Shown one piece after another: positions 18,781 to 30,683 of a stretch of 64,000 nt of DNA. How positions within the stretch are numbered: the stretch's first letter is position 1; the number at the start of each line of letters is the position of its first letter. Position numbers and translations under genes: made by a program. Origin of the DNA: Seminavis robusta (taxonomy: Eukaryota; Bacillariophyta; Bacillariophyceae; Naviculales; Naviculaceae); assembly GCA_903772945.1 (NCBI GenBank), contig CAICTM010000375.1, positions 1 to 64,000 on the forward strand, read 5' to 3'. The notes beneath the pieces are model-generated. The model was not told where the DNA came from and did no database searches. It worked only from the letters and a program-made list of their open reading frames with translations.

Positions 18781-19694
18781 GTAGCTAGGCTTGATCTTGG
18801 TGCTAGTACTCACTCCTCCCCAAGAACGGAACGAGACGAAGTGTAGCCACAGTCTCAGCCCAGGTAAAAGAGAATGGAAGTAGACTACACAAGCATAGCA
18901 TTCTACCGCTTTGGGGCTAGTATGCGATATACCCTCCTTCGGCGTAGCAGGTTGGCCACCACGACAAAAGGACAATTCCGACCAGTAGACTACTAGTCTA
19001 TTCCACTTTTTAAAGTAGATGCCCTTGTATGTACAGTCGTTTTAGTCATGACTGGATTTGCAGTACCTGCTGAGCACTGTGCAGCTTGTTGTCGTCATGC
19101 CACTGGTGGTTAGAAATTGAGCAAACACAGGCAAGTGCTCACTCGTTCGAATCTCAACGTCGCTCGTTGTATGTTGATGTCTTCGACACAATGAACTAAT
19201 TGGTTTTACTCTACAATCATCTTATGGAAATAGTTTTCTATGCGGTTGCTGCTCAAGCTGCAAGACGTATGCACAAATTGTTGTTGCCGCTTCCAAGCGT
19301 CAGGCCGAAAGCACGTTACCGAAAACAGCTTCGTGCTCTGTCAAGACCGAGACTAGAACGGACTTTTTGTTGGGCGAACTTTACGTTCGAATGGGAAGGA
19401 CTCAAAAGGAAGAGGAGGGTGGCCCATGGAGGCGGTACATTGACGTTTCCCTACTACAGCACAGGTTGACCTCACATGTTGCTTCTCGCGACTTTGAACC
19501 GGTGGTGGCCGCTTAAGCGACGAATCTGACTTGTTTCATACATGTAATCCAACAGAAGAAAGAACGCCAATTCATTCCAACAACATTGTCAAAATTGAAA
19601 CATTCAATCATTACCGACCGGAAGATCGACGCCCTATTTGGTGATAATACAACAAGCGATTGAGATGATTCCTCGAAAGTAGTCTACCAAACAT
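18781..19694. other. intergenic spacer
   Basis: About 0.9 kb with no supported gene between two genes that end towards each other. A small plus-strand open frame near 19200-19469 has no recognisable features and poor start context. Confidence 0.5.
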
Positions 19695-21158
19695 CTACGC
19701 ACGACAAGACGAAACACGTTCACGAGACTTACCTCGACCCATGAACCGACCAAAACCTTGTGGTTGTTGGTTTTGCGCTTGTTCCGGCTGAACACCGCCT
19801 CGCCCCGGTGACGCTGCAGTAGCTTGTGTCTGGCAGAGCAACAATTGCTCTTCTTCCATCACTCGCAGTCGATCTACAACTTGTCGCATATTGGGTCGGT
19901 CTCTTGGTTTTTGAGCCCAGCTTTGTTCTAGCAGGTGCTTGAGTGGGTAACTGATGTCCGTTGTGAATTCGGGCCGTACGCCTTTCCCGCAGACCAGATT
20001 ATTGTGCATATCTCGGGTCCATCCTCCAAACGGTTTTTGGAGTGTCATGAGTTCGTAACAGACCATGCTCCATGAATAGACATCGGCGGCAACATTGTAG
20101 GGCCGATGCTGGGCTACCTCGACAGCCATATACCGTAGCGTTCCAACTTTGCCAGACATTTCAAATGGCATTTGTACATCCAATTGTGGTAGCTCCCTTG
20201 AGAGCCCAAAGTCGAATAGCTGAACGCGACCGTGGAGGAAGCCAATGTTGTTGGGTTTTAAATCTCTTCGCGGCCAGACGGGGAACGAACGAGTTGCGAT
20301 GAACAAATCAAATCAGACATTTACCAGCGCCTTGACACAGTGCTGGTCTAGCAGCTTCAGAATCACGAAAATAGCAACGTACCTGAATATAACTCCCATC
20401 TCGTGTAGATACATCAAGGCAGCAGCGATTTCAGTACCAATCCCCAGCTTGTCGAGAAACAGGTTCCGTCTCTTTTGTTCTTGCAATCGTTCCACCTCGG
20501 ACATTTCATTGGCAGGACCCCCTCCTACCTGCGGTGTCTGATGCAAGCTTAACCTCCGCCAAATACCCGAAACAAGTCCTTTATGTGTCTGAGGACCACT
20601 CCCTGTCGACCCGGGCATTCTATGTTCGTCCATGGCACTGGAGGCGGCTTCTTTGGTCCAAGTAGCAATTCGGTGATCGAGTGTTTCGTCTAGGGAATCC
20701 AATAAGAGAAAGAAGCTGTCGTGTCGTCCGTCCGCAAAACTGCTAATTCCATTGAAAGCCCATCCTCGTATCCTCAAAATGTTGGGATGGGAAAAGGACG
20801 CTAGCATGTGCGCTTCTACGGCCAGTTCACTGGCTGCCAATCGAAAGTTCTCTGGCTGTGACATTAACCGTAACTTGAGATGTTTCATAGCAAAAACATG
20901 ATTCTTGTATTTGACTTCGTGAACCTCCGAAAATGCACCCTTTCCCAGCAAACGGCCTACCGTCAACTCGTTACGATGGACTAACGAGATACCATCCGAA
21001 CTGCGGACCAAGCGACTGTTCCCGAGCATATCCTTCACTTCTTCATGGATAAAGTCTGCCATTTTGGCTGCTACATGCTCGGGCCATTTGTAGTTGCTTG
21101 TGGATTGTGACTGAGCAGGAGAGTGCGCCGGCTGATGTTGTTCTGTCATCGTGGCCAT
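19695..21158 (-). CDS. TKL-like protein kinase
   Basis: Two exons, 21158-20383 and 20265-19695, with a 117-bp GT-AG intron that interrupts the catalytic loop; 448 residues. The start is the first ATG (MATMTEQ). The N-terminal 65 residues are low-complexity. The kinase domain shows G-K-G-A-F-S-E-V (glycine loop), F-A-M-K-H-L (ATP lysine), V-I-F-R-D-L-K-P-N-N (catalytic loop, with F replacing the usual H of HRD), L-F-D-F-G-L-S (magnesium loop) and Y-M-A-V-E-V-A in the APE position. An insert of about 40 residues follows the hinge. The D-V-Y-S-W and R-P-N-M features suit TKL or plant-type kinases; diatoms have many. A consensus donor G-T-A-A-G-T lies about 12 codons before the stop, so the true C-terminus may differ. 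Confidence 0.85.
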
Positions 21159-22472
21159 GGTTGGCAAGTTTTACTCTGCCAAAGCTGTTTCAAGCAAGAT
21201 AACCTGGATAATCACGCTACGGAAGCTAGGTCTTCTCCCTCCTCTTCTTCCTTCTTCTGCTGTTCTACAACTGAAGCTCCTAGCTAGATGTAGATTGGTT
21301 GGAGCGTATCGGTCAACTCGTCTCGAGATTGGGTGTTCAAATGATAGGTGGCCTCGGTGCTCGGTTGGTTTCCTCTCTGATACCACCAACAGCAGATACC
21401 CCCAAATAACTTGATAATATATCAACAGACTACTGTCACTGGTCTTGGAAGACTGCAGGCTCGACTCCAGTTAGCTAGGCGCTCAGGCAGACCTTGGCTA
21501 TTGATGGCTTCCAACGTAAGCTCCCGTGCTATAGAAGACAACCGTTGCACCGTTGCAGCCACCGGTAGAAGACTAATGACCCACAAGCAAGAGGCTACCA
21601 CCTGCTGTTCTACACAGCCGTTCAAAGTCCGAAGCAAGCCTTCGTCTGCAATAGCAAGGTTGAACCTCAAGCAAAAGAGTGCAACGTTGCTCTCTGTCTG
21701 TCTCTCTCTGTGCTGGCCACGGTGGCTGTGCGGTACTGACAAGAGACTCCCTTGGCTGCTGTGTGTTGGCGCAGAACGGATGTCTTTTTTGATGTTGGAA
21801 CCCCAAGGGTGGCGTGCGGAGGTAACACGGCAGAGAGAACGGGACCAAGAGAAATAAAGGTACTTTTGTCGGAACTGGCATAATGGCATAATACAGCAAC
21901 AGGTCCTTGCATCTCAAATCTCAATTCAAGCATGACTGATGGAAAGTCTACGGTGGCCAGCCAGTAGATGCTTTTTTGCCCAAGATCCCAAGATGCAAGT
22001 GGCAATTAGCACGCAGGATGAAGTCCTCGCTGGCTCTACAGTCACTGTAATACAAATGCTACCTAGCTAGTAGCTCGATAGCTATCTAGGATTTGAGATT
22101 GGATGGAGAAAGACTCTCAGTGAAATCGGAAGGAAGCCTCGATGGAGGAAGGTTCGATTCGTCGTGTGGTATCCTAGTTCTTCCCACCATGGCTGCCTAT
22201 CTTCGGGTCTGAACAGCCAGAGGGGTTGGACGACCTAGTCAAATCCAAACAATCTTGCAACCAAATGACTAGCTTCTACGCAGTCTTGACGAAGAAGATC
22301 TAGCTAAAGAGCTACAGTATAGTACACATACATGCATATGAGCGAGCCAATGAAGGATTCAATCAATCACGGCAGAACAGAACAGCGGAACAAGTCGCCA
22401 CAAACATAGTTTCTCGCATTGGAGGCAGACAGCAAGGGAACAAAGGCCAGATCCTGGTGTTTGATTGTGCTC
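21159..22472. other. intergenic region
   Basis: About 1.3 kb. Several open frames occur on both strands near 21.4-22.0 kb but overlap one another and show no domain, signal peptide or good start. CTAGCTAG-type palindromes occur at about 22060-22090. Nothing supported. Confidence 0.5.
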
Positions 22473-24248
22473 CTAGTACTTTTGAGTTTTTGCTTCATCC
22501 AATAGTTTTTGGGTCTTCTCTCGCGCGGCTTTCACAGAAGCTTGCAGATCACTCAACTGCTCACCCAATTCACGTTTTAGATCATCGTCGTCTGTCGCTT
22601 CATCTTCAAAGCTCTTTGCGTACGGAATGCAACAACCATAAAGAATTCTTTGAGAGTCGAGTCGAATCTGCGACAATACCTCCACCAGGAGGGCTACGGT
22701 ACATCATCATCATGGGCTCACCTGATCAAATGATGGCTTCTCAATCAACGTCCCTCGCATCACTGAGGCCTGCGCTCTCACCGGAGCCGTACCGGTACCC
22801 TTCCAGGCTCCCTCAAATTCATGTTCCTCCATGCTCTGAGCAAACTTTTCGTGAACCTGATCGCTTTCGCTGTCAGAAGCCTTATGGTTGGGGGACGTAT
22901 CTTCTGTGTCAAATGTCCGGTTGAGAACTTCTCCCTTTTCAACAACCTCGTCCTTTGGGGGCATGCTATATTGCGAAGCAGTGCCAACTTGCTGCGTTCT
23001 TGGGTCTGGATTCTTAACTGCAAGAAGGCACACTCCAGTGAACACGAGTCCTCCAACACAGGCCGCGACAAGGACAAGGGCGAGTCCAGTGGTTGAAAGA
23101 CCGCCGTCTTCATTGTTGCTACTACTGTCTCCTCCGCTGATGCCGTTGGCGGTGCCTGCATCTTCTGCGGGTATTGCTTCCACTTCAATAGCTGACACAG
23201 TAAAGGTGGAGGTAGTCGTTTCAAGGTTTGCCGCAATGACCGCAGCGATGGCATCTTGGTCGGAGAGAATTTGCGCCTGGAGTTGCAAGACATCTTCATC
23301 TTCGTGGCGAGGTGGACCTTCAAAGAAAGCCGTCGCTTCAGTGTACTCGAGTAACTGCGGAATCAGACGTCTTCTGTTGCGGCTCGGAACAGTAGACGAT
23401 GAGAACGTCATTTCAATGGCTACAATATTAGGAAGAGATCGTCGCATCTCTGCGTGGAGGTGCACCTGAATTCCAGGATCCTTTTGAATCAATTCGTCAT
23501 GATCGATGGAGATCGAAAAGGAGGAGAGTTCCACAGAAAAGGAAACTACTTCAGCTTCCAATTCCTCCAGCTCGTCCAGTGTGTTATTGGTAGTTGTTTC
23601 GTTTTCAGCCACCACGTCAATAAAGGTCGGAACGACAGTGGAGATTTCGGTCGGAGAAGTTGTGGCAGTTTCATCAGGAGATAATGTTTCTTCAGGTTCA
23701 TCATCCGTGATGGGATCTTCCTCTACCTCTTCTTCTTGGGTGTCTTCTTCGTCGTTATTGTTGGTAGTTTCGTCGTCTGTGGCTGGCTCTGGCTCGTCGT
23801 CCGTGGCTGGCTCTGGCTCGTCGTCGGTAGCTGGCTCTGGCTCATCATCAGTAGCTGGCTCTAACTCATCATCAGTAGCTGGATTTGGCTCATCGTCTGT
23901 GACTGGTTCTGGTTCGGGCTCAGGGTCGGATTCTTCTTGGGTAGTCTCCTCTTCAGGCTCGGGTTCCTCCTCTGCCTCAGCTTCCTCGTCAAGGTCAGCA
24001 TCAATTTGCTCTTCATCTTCAATTTCCTCTTTATCTTTCTCGTCTTCAGCCTCCTCTTCTTTGTTTTTGTCCTTTTCCTTGTCCTCCTTTCTTTCTTCGA
24101 CTACTTGAAGCTTTCGTTGCTGCACCTCAGGAACCGGAGATGAAGAAATACCACGAATTCCACGAGACGGTCGTAATGCCTCCAGCTGAATCAACCAGCC
24201 AAAAAACAGGAGGACTCCCAATAGGTATTGTTTAGAGATTGCAGTCAT
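22473..24248 (-). CDS. type I membrane protein with acidic repeat stalk
   Basis: Two exons, 24248-22722 and about 22679-22473, with a short intron of 42 bp (or 51 bp using the next AG); about 577 residues. Signal peptide at residues 1-24. Residues about 50-190 are a Glu/Asp-rich stalk with a tandem repeat of the 8-residue unit E-P-A-T-D-D-E-P. Residues about 225-375 form a folded segment with alternating strands, possibly SEA-like. One membrane span follows (G-L-A-L-V-L-V-A-A-C-V-G-G-L, about 390-412). The cytosolic tail ends in a coiled coil supplied by exon 2 (L-G-E-Q-L-S-D-L-Q-A-S-V). The same layout recurs in the gene at 28834-30147. Cell-surface role probable; partner unknown. Confidence 0.7.
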
Positions 24249-25650
24249 TGTCTAGCTAGCTAGAAGGCTAATTGTTTTGTGTTTCTATTGTTGGTTCTTG
24301 GCCGAAAAATGCTGCTGCCTGTGGATGTCAATGAGAAAAACCCAAGTGTCACGCTCTCGCGAGCCCATGGGTTGCGCCAATATTCCAAGATTTTAAAGGC
24401 TTTGCATGGATGAAGAACCTAATTAACTCAATTCAATTAGACAATTGCATTCTAAGTACGGTACGCAGTTAAATCTGAGTGTGCTCCCACAGAGGGGATT
24501 GAAGTCTGTTGACGATGCTGTTGGCTCTCATGATTGATGCAACGTGTAGCATCGGGTCTTGTACCGTCAGGTTCAAGGCGGGTAATTCCTTCCTGGACCA
24601 TGTCTTGGCATAGACTCCAACAACCTGGCTAGCCACTAGAACGGTAGGGAGACGAGCTGAGGCCGGCCTCGTGGAGATCTGCGGGCTGGTTGAGGTGGCG
24701 TACCACAGCCAAGTTTTATCTGTTCCGAGTTGTTTGCTTGACTGTTTCATATTATGAACTCCGCCAATGGCCAGATGCTTGCGGCTTAGATGGCTCCCTC
24801 GCTACCGGTAGACTAGCTGCGCTACATGTACATGATGTAGAGAGTGACATTTACTCCTCATCTTGAATCCAGTCACTCTTTTGCTAAAATCGAATGATCT
24901 TTTAGATTAGACTAGCTATTAGTCTAGTACTTTCTTTCGCCGCCCATTGGGCGTTGGCTGGCTGTTGGTTGGGGAGCTTGTGGCCGTTTCAATAATATCC
25001 AGCCGGTACCGTACCACCATGGCCACAAGTTAGTACCGGCGGCTGGCTGGCGAAGCCCCGCAACAGTCAACAATGGATATCTGGTAGCCGGGGGGGAAGC
25101 ACGGGGGAACAACTACGTCGTAGGTCCAAGATGGAAGAGGTCGGGCTAGATTAGAACCACGCACACAATAGTCCTTGTTGGCTTGTTGTCTGTTGACGCC
25201 AGCCAGATGCTTGGTTTTGTTGAGAATTTGGATTCAAACAATTCCGCTATTCTCTGCTCTACTATCTACTAGTAGCCTGCCACTAGACTAGCGAGAGGCC
25301 CGGTTCACAAAGGTTCCCAGTCAACAGGGTCTTTCTTACTCCCATTTCCATCGGAATGTAGCCCCGTGCTTGGACTAACCGTTGTGGGGCTTCCGCGGGG
25401 AATAGTCGTGGGGCTCCCGTTGCGAGACTCGTCAATCTCATTTGAGTGAGGCGAGAGACTACCGGGACATGAGGGTGCCGCTTAACAGAGATGTTCCGGG
25501 AGCTCTTAATTCATTTCTGATAAGATGCTACTATACTAAGTTTGGTTCGCCGGAGAAGTTCTGGTGTCTATATATTTACAATATTCAAACCACATCGCGG
25601 AGAGAGCTCTTGTGTAGCAGTGAGAGAATCCCCGTTGTCAAGCCGAGTGC
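24249..25650. other. intergenic region
   Basis: About 1.4 kb without a supported gene. A 93-codon minus-strand frame at 24469-24750 has no recognisable domain. Sequence is rich in CTAGTAG and ACCGGTA motifs. Confidence 0.5.
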
Positions 25651-26340
25651 TTAATGAACGGCAGAGGCGGGGAGAAGGGAGACACCAAGCTTCTCGTGAA
25701 CCATAAGACCAAGAAGTCCCATTTGGGCGGCACGTCCCTGGTTGATCTCAACGGCGCGCTTGGCAACCTTGGTGGCATCATCGAATTGGTTCCATCCGAA
25801 GTCAATGAATCCTGTTTTGAAACGAGGAAGGAAAGATGAGAAAATGATTCACGGGAATGTGCAAGCAAACTTAGGCGACAGCCCGAACTCACCGTTGCGG
25901 AAGTCACCGATGTGTTCGTTTCCGGTTCCTTCAATGTCTTTCATGACGGCGATCTCCAAGAATCCAATGAAAGCCATCAATTGGGCAAGTCCGGCATCAG
26001 GGATGGCTCCAAGGGCATCGAATCCGCATGGGATGTCAGCGAACTTGGTTCCGGAGAGGTCAATGTCTCCTGGAAGACGAAGTCCGGCCTCGGAGACCAA
26101 GTATCCGACAACTCCAAGCATGGCAATACGTCCGTGCTTGATCTCAGTGTATCGAAGACGGTCGAAGGTCTCTTGGTCGACATCAGAGACAACGCCGAAG
26201 GGATCGAAGAATCCAAGGGGAACTTGGGCTCCAATCTCGTTTTCGTAGCTCATGCTAAGAGCAGAGGCTGGGGCAGCACTCTTGGATGGAGCGAAAGCAG
26301 CAGCGCTGGCGATAAGAGAGGCGATGACGGCGAACTTCAT
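25651..26340 (-). CDS. fucoxanthin-chlorophyll a/c protein
   Basis: Two exons, 26340-25893 and 25811-25651, with an 81-bp GT-AG intron; 202 residues, the usual length for the family. The signal peptide ends in A-A-A-F-A-P-S, the diatom plastid-entry motif. The mature protein has three LHC membrane helices. Helix 1 has Y-T-E-I-K-H-G-R-I-A-M-L-G, with the Glu-Arg pair that binds chlorophyll. A middle helix has L-M-A-F-I-G-F-L-E-I-A. Helix 3, in exon 2, has V-E-I-N-Q-G-R-A-A-Q-M-G, with the second chlorophyll-binding pair. It binds fucoxanthin and chlorophylls a and c in the thylakoid and feeds photosystems. The length and F-F-D-P-x-G motif suit the Lhcf class; subclass not certain. Confidence 0.95.
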
Positions 26341-26969
26341 TTTGATGGTGGCGAATAAAAAGTAGTTGATCAACTGTTTTAAAATTGTGAGTGAAGATCG
26401 TTGCTGATAAAGCAAAGGAGGCACAAGGAGCCTTGGAGCGGTAGCTGGTCCAGGTGGTGGATAGGATAGAGGGATGTTGAACGAAAGAATTGGATTCTTG
26501 GTTGCGTTGCAGAGGAGCAAATAGATGCGTCATTGGTGCAGGATACCGACCTCAACTTCAACTTTTGAGAAAAGGATTCGATTGATTCTGGTCTGTTTTC
26601 GTCCGTGAATTTAGGGATAAGGAAGAGAATACTTCAATGCAGCTCGCAGGAGTTGCCTTGCCTGCGGTACCGTATTTTTTTACGGGCTGTACACCGTGGT
26701 ATGCATACCGGTACGTGCCGGGAGAGAAGACTTTTGGGACTGGACTTGGACTTGGGCGCACAACACTATTCGATTGATCGATTGCCTCAATCGATGGAAG
26801 GACCACATTGAGAACTTCAATCCACACGGACGCGGAGAGCTCCTGGTTTGGAGCATGTTGCTATTCTTGCTTCGTCGGACCTGATGGTACAACCACGAAG
26901 CTAGGCCAGCAGACCGCCTGAACACTGTACCTAAACCCAGGCATCAGAAAGAATAGAGAAGAGAAGCTG
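26341..26969. promoter_or_regulatory. divergent spacer, FCP promoter side
   Basis: 629 bp between the FCP gene and a glycosyltransferase gene. The 200 bp next to the FCP start should hold its 5' UTR and promoter; no certain TATA or Inr element was identified. Short open frames on both strands look like chance frames. Confidence 0.4.
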
Positions 26970-27935
26970 ATGAGGGGCTTCCAACAAGACGTCGTCGTCA
27001 AGGCTGCTGTTCCCGCGCACCAACAACACAAGGTGTGGTCCACATGGAATGAGTCTCGTACGGAAGAGTTCCCACAGATATTAGAATATCGTGGACACTG
27101 GGAACGGTTTGGGTTTGAGGTGGCTATCACTCCCAACAGTGATATTCGACAAGATGTGGAAGCATTAGTCCGAGAGACGCAAGCTCCACAGTTTCTCCAA
27201 GCCTTTGACAGTCTTGCCACTACCAATATGCAATATGATTTCTGGAGATATGCCAAGCTCTACTTGAATGGTGGTATATACGCTGATGTGGATGTGGATC
27301 CACTGACAGATATTGCTTATTGGCAAGCCCTAGCGGAAGAACAGAACAAAGTGGTCATCTTTGAAGAGACCGCCAGTTTTGCCGCCAATAGCACCCTGAT
27401 GGAACTTTTGCGACCATATGTCACCAATTTCCAGGAATTCCCCAGTTACGCCAGCTGTGTGCTGATTGCACCGGCACCCAAGGCACCCTTCTTTTTGGAC
27501 TTGATCCATACAATTCACCCGGATCAATGGGTCAACGTCCCCGAACCAACACGGACACTCATGACGGCCGGACCGGGTCTTTTGACACGGTTTGCCAAAA
27601 CGAGGCGGGATGTCATCATGGCATCCAAAGCACAAGGCAAACTGTCTTATGTACACAATGGATTCGGAACGTGGAAATCCAAAAGCACAGTCGCCTTTGA
27701 TAGGTACCTTAACTTGACAATGCAACTCTCCTGGGGCGTATTTGTGTTTGGCGTGGTACAGGTCCTGCGCAAATGGAACCGACAAAGACGTCGAAGAGAC
27801 AAGATGGAACCATTTCGGAAAGGAGGATCAAGCAGTACCGGTAGGAAGAAAAGCACAACATCAATCTGCCCCGGTTCAAAAAGCAATGCAACATCCGCAG
27901 GGCTCAAATTGCGTCATTCGGGTATAGCCGTGTGA
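26970..27935 (+). CDS. glycosyltransferase, GT32 (OCH1-like)
   Basis: 321 residues. The core has D-F-W-R-Y-A-K-L-Y-L-N-G-G-I-Y-A-D-V-D-V-D-P (residues about 91-112), whose D-x-D binds the metal and nucleotide-sugar, as in GT32 alpha-mannosyl- and galactosyltransferases. A later T-A-G-P-G segment matches the T-G-P of the family. Unlike typical OCH1-type Golgi enzymes there is no N-terminal membrane anchor in this frame. Instead a hydrophobic stretch lies near residues 250-265, followed by a very basic tail. The start is the first ATG; an upstream exon supplying a signal anchor is possible but was not seen. Likely role: glycan assembly in the Golgi. Confidence 0.8.
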   Translation: MRGFQQDVVVKAAVPAHQQHKVWSTWNESRTEEFPQILEYRGHWERFGFEVAITPNSDIRQDVEALVRETQAPQFLQAFDSLATTNMQYDFWRYAKLYLNGGIYADVDVDPLTDIAYWQALAEEQNKVVIFEETASFAANSTLMELLRPYVTNFQEFPSYASCVLIAPAPKAPFFLDLIHTIHPDQWVNVPEPTRTLMTAGPGLLTRFAKTRRDVIMASKAQGKLSYVHNGFGTWKSKSTVAFDRYLNLTMQLSWGVFVFGVVQVLRKWNRQRRRRDKMEPFRKGGSSSTGRKKSTTSICPGSKSNATSAGLKLRHSGIAV

Positions 27936-28833
27936 CGCAGCGGAAGACGAATATTGCCAGAAATGCTTTGGCAGAACCTTTTGTATTCATCATGTATGTT
28001 GCAATGGATCAATAGTTTGGCGGTCTGCTTGGTTCCTACAGTGCACCCTTCATTTTTCCAAATTGAGCTTTTGATGTTATCCGTGTATTCTGTTTTGGTT
28101 GTTTAGAGAGTGACACGTCTTAGACGATGTTGAATAGAGTTGTGGAAGCAGTCGGTTGTCGCTGGCCCCCCTTGAGAATGTGTTATGCGGCAGTGCATTT
28201 AGGAAACAGTACCTGCATTGTTACGGTAGCATGATCACTTACTTTGTCGTTGGTGGTGCATGCCCAAACGCAAATGTCATTACTGGGACCCATCGTCATT
28301 TCCAAAGCCAGCGTCTAGCGTGCTAGCTAGATGGTTTGTTTGTGCTTATTCCTGCCTTCGTCCATGATGCAACGTTGACACCTTCGTTGGTTGTGCCAGG
28401 CCATGCGGCAACTTTGCAGGCTGCCTTCCGCACCGAGGCGCCAACACATGCATTCATTCAGACATTTTGCCAACAGCAACGAAAACACAGCAAGAGTCCC
28501 ATAATTTGTTATTATTATTGTTATTGTTTTACACCATTGCCCTGTAGAAAGGCACACATACTAAAAAAAACACCACACGAATAGGGTACGATCGTTTATG
28601 AACGCTAATGTATTTTGGGGGGCGAGCTCTCTTTTTTTTTGGTAGCGTCGCCTGGGACCACGGGGGCGGACGCATCGTCCATCCATCCCATCGCCGAGAT
28701 CTTCTTCTTTTTGGATCTTCTCTTTTTTGTGTTTTTGGTCTTGACGGCTTTTTGCGTCGAACATACATGTTTGGAGATCTTTCGGGGAAGTCGGTCGGGT
28801 CGCATGCTTTGCTTACTTTTGCTTTCGCGGCCA
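27936..28833. other. intergenic region
   Basis: About 0.9 kb between genes that end towards each other. T-rich and A-rich runs around 28560-28650. No supported gene. Confidence 0.5.
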
Positions 28834-30147
28834 CTACGTACTAATGGGCCGCGATTGAATGCCGTGCAAGTAGACGACCCATAACAGCACACAAAAGCAT
28901 CCCATGGTGATACCGACAATCTTCCATATACTACTTGCCTTTTCTTCTTCCGTCTTGGGTGGAGATTCCTCTTGCTCTTCTTGTACTCCGTTGGCGTTGG
29001 CGTTATTGTCCGTCTGTACATTGGTGGGCTGTATGGTTTCTTCAAACTCGAGCGTGGTACTGTAAATCTGTGCATCCAATTGTGGTTGTGAATCAATGTA
29101 TTGTTGAAAGAGTTCTTCATTTTCAAGCAACATTTCCATGTATTGCGTAATGACCAAGTCGGGTTGTCTGGGTTTCCCGTCAAACGTTGCCGTGAGTAAA
29201 TGCACATGAGCGGTAATGTTGGATACAATAAAGTCGGGATTTGTGGCCGTATTGTTGGCGGATCTTGAGGTGGTGACAATGGCGTTGGTTTGACTAAATG
29301 TACTAATCCCGTAGGTAATGGATTGGAATCCTTCGATATCTCGTGCCATGTTGAATTCCATGTAATCGACGAGTACATCCATAAAGCCTTCTTCGGAAAA
29401 GTCTCCTGCAGTGAGACTCACAGTCATGTACAAGGGTTCGAGACGAACATAGTGAGGTAGCGTTTCATTGGTAGTTGTTGGTTGCTGGGTGGTGGTTGCT
29501 GCTTGTGTCATGAGTGATGGATCGTCGTTTTCGAAGGTTTGTGGTTGAACTACTTGTGGAGACGATGGCTCTATAAGGGGCGTCAGTGTGGGAGGCGGCG
29601 TGACTGGGACTGCTGGTTCGACCACAACGGCAACTGGTGGAGAGGTGGGTGGTTCATTGGCTTGCTGTGCCCCTTCCGTGGGTGACGCTGTCGAAGGAGC
29701 TTCTGTTGTAGGAGGCTCTGTCGAAGGAGGCTCTGTCGAAGGGCTCGCAGTGGTGGGACTACTGGTGGCAGGACTCTCCGTAGTTGGACTGGCCGTGGCA
29801 CCAAAGGTTGGATTGGCCGTGGTAGGACTGGCCGTGTCTTCTTCCTCGTTATCCTGTTCCTTTGCATCGACAGCCTTTTCATCCTTCTTTTCGTCCGCCT
29901 TGGCTTCTGCATTGAGTCTCAAAATGGTGGGTTCCATAGTCGGTTGGAACGTCGGCGAGTCGGAACTGTCACCCATCATCTGCAAGCCCCGTTCGTAGTA
30001 GTACTGTTGTTGCCCCAGTCTTCGATGCTGTCGATGATGATACCCCCGTGGCCCTGATCTTGCCTCGCATGACCTGGCACACAAGGATACCAACGCTACT
30101 ACTACGAACAACAACAGCAGTTGGTGTATTCGGAAGTGATTCGTCAT
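28834..30147 (-). CDS. type I membrane protein with Ser/Pro/Thr stalk
   Basis: 437 residues from the ATG that directly precedes a good signal peptide (MTNHFRIHQLLLLFVVVALV); the frame is open further upstream but that part looks like 5' UTR. After a His/Arg/Tyr-rich segment comes a Pro/Thr/Ser stalk with units such as S-P-T-T-A-N-P-T and S-T-E-P-P-S-T-E-P-P (residues about 90-165), a probable O-glycosylated or extended region. A folded domain of about 150 residues follows, then a membrane span near the C-terminus (W-K-I-V-G-I-T-M-G-C-F-C-V-L-L) and a short tail. The layout parallels the genes at 22473-24248 and 41459-43992. Probably a surface or silica-cell-wall associated protein; unproven. 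Confidence 0.7.
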   Translation of the reverse strand: MTNHFRIHQLLLLFVVVALVSLCARSCEARSGPRGYHHRQHRRLGQQQYYYERGLQMMGDSSDSPTFQPTMEPTILRLNAEAKADEKKDEKAVDAKEQDNEEEDTASPTTANPTFGATASPTTESPATSSPTTASPSTEPPSTEPPTTEAPSTASPTEGAQQANEPPTSPPVAVVVEPAVPVTPPPTLTPLIEPSSPQVVQPQTFENDDPSLMTQAATTTQQPTTTNETLPHYVRLEPLYMTVSLTAGDFSEEGFMDVLVDYMEFNMARDIEGFQSITYGISTFSQTNAIVTTSRSANNTATNPDFIVSNITAHVHLLTATFDGKPRQPDLVITQYMEMLLENEELFQQYIDSQPQLDAQIYSTTLEFEETIQPTNVQTDNNANANGVQEEQEESPPKTEEEKASSIWKIVGITMGCFCVLLWVVYLHGIQSRPIST

Positions 30148-30683
30148 GTTGATGGAGATGAGTGAGATGATTGAGATGAATGAGACTTGGATTGAGAATG
30201 TAGGTCCTGTGTTATCTTTGGGTAACAATCTGATGCCGATAACCTCTACTAGAGATGAGAGCAGTGTAGGGCCTTCCAATTTGACACACAACAACAAGAG
30301 CTGACTAAAGACCACGATGATTGTAGTAACTGTTGTTCTGGAACGAGTAAAGACCAGTCTTATTCCCCAGATAGATAGACAGCAGGACCAGTCTTCAGAG
30401 TTTTCTTTGGTTGCCGTTGTTTGTCACTGTACCTGTACTACGTTATTAGTGATGTGCTTGGTCTTTTTGTTTTCGCGGGTCATCGATGAGACCTAAACAC
30501 GAATGCTTTCCCGCGTTCTTTAACCCTTTTTTTGGGAGGGAAACAGAACAGAAGATGAGGGAACAACGTAATTCTTGCGAAAGAAGATAGCACAGTTGCC
30601 AAGACAAAAGATACATGTAGGATATCCAACACCTTGCCAAGAAGATACTGAAACCGCTCTTTGGCACAACAACAACAATAAGG
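30148..30683. promoter_or_regulatory. divergent spacer
   Basis: 536 bp between the stalk protein and the sugar kinase, which start away from each other, so both promoters should be here. No specific element identified. Confidence 0.4.

Noticed and set aside
19130-19160. tRNA-like GTTCGAATC segment
   Set aside because: No matching acceptor stem or anticodon arm could be drawn around it.
21411-22005. Cluster of overlapping frames on both strands
   Set aside because: Frames contradict one another and have no recognisable domains; treated as spacer.
23506-24108. Plus-strand Ser-rich frame of 200 codons
   Set aside because: Antisense shadow of the acidic repeat stalk of the membrane protein on the minus strand.
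28605-29378. Minus-strand frame of 257 codons
   Set aside because: It overlaps the stalk membrane protein in another frame; the Pro/Thr/Lys composition mirrors that gene's repeats.
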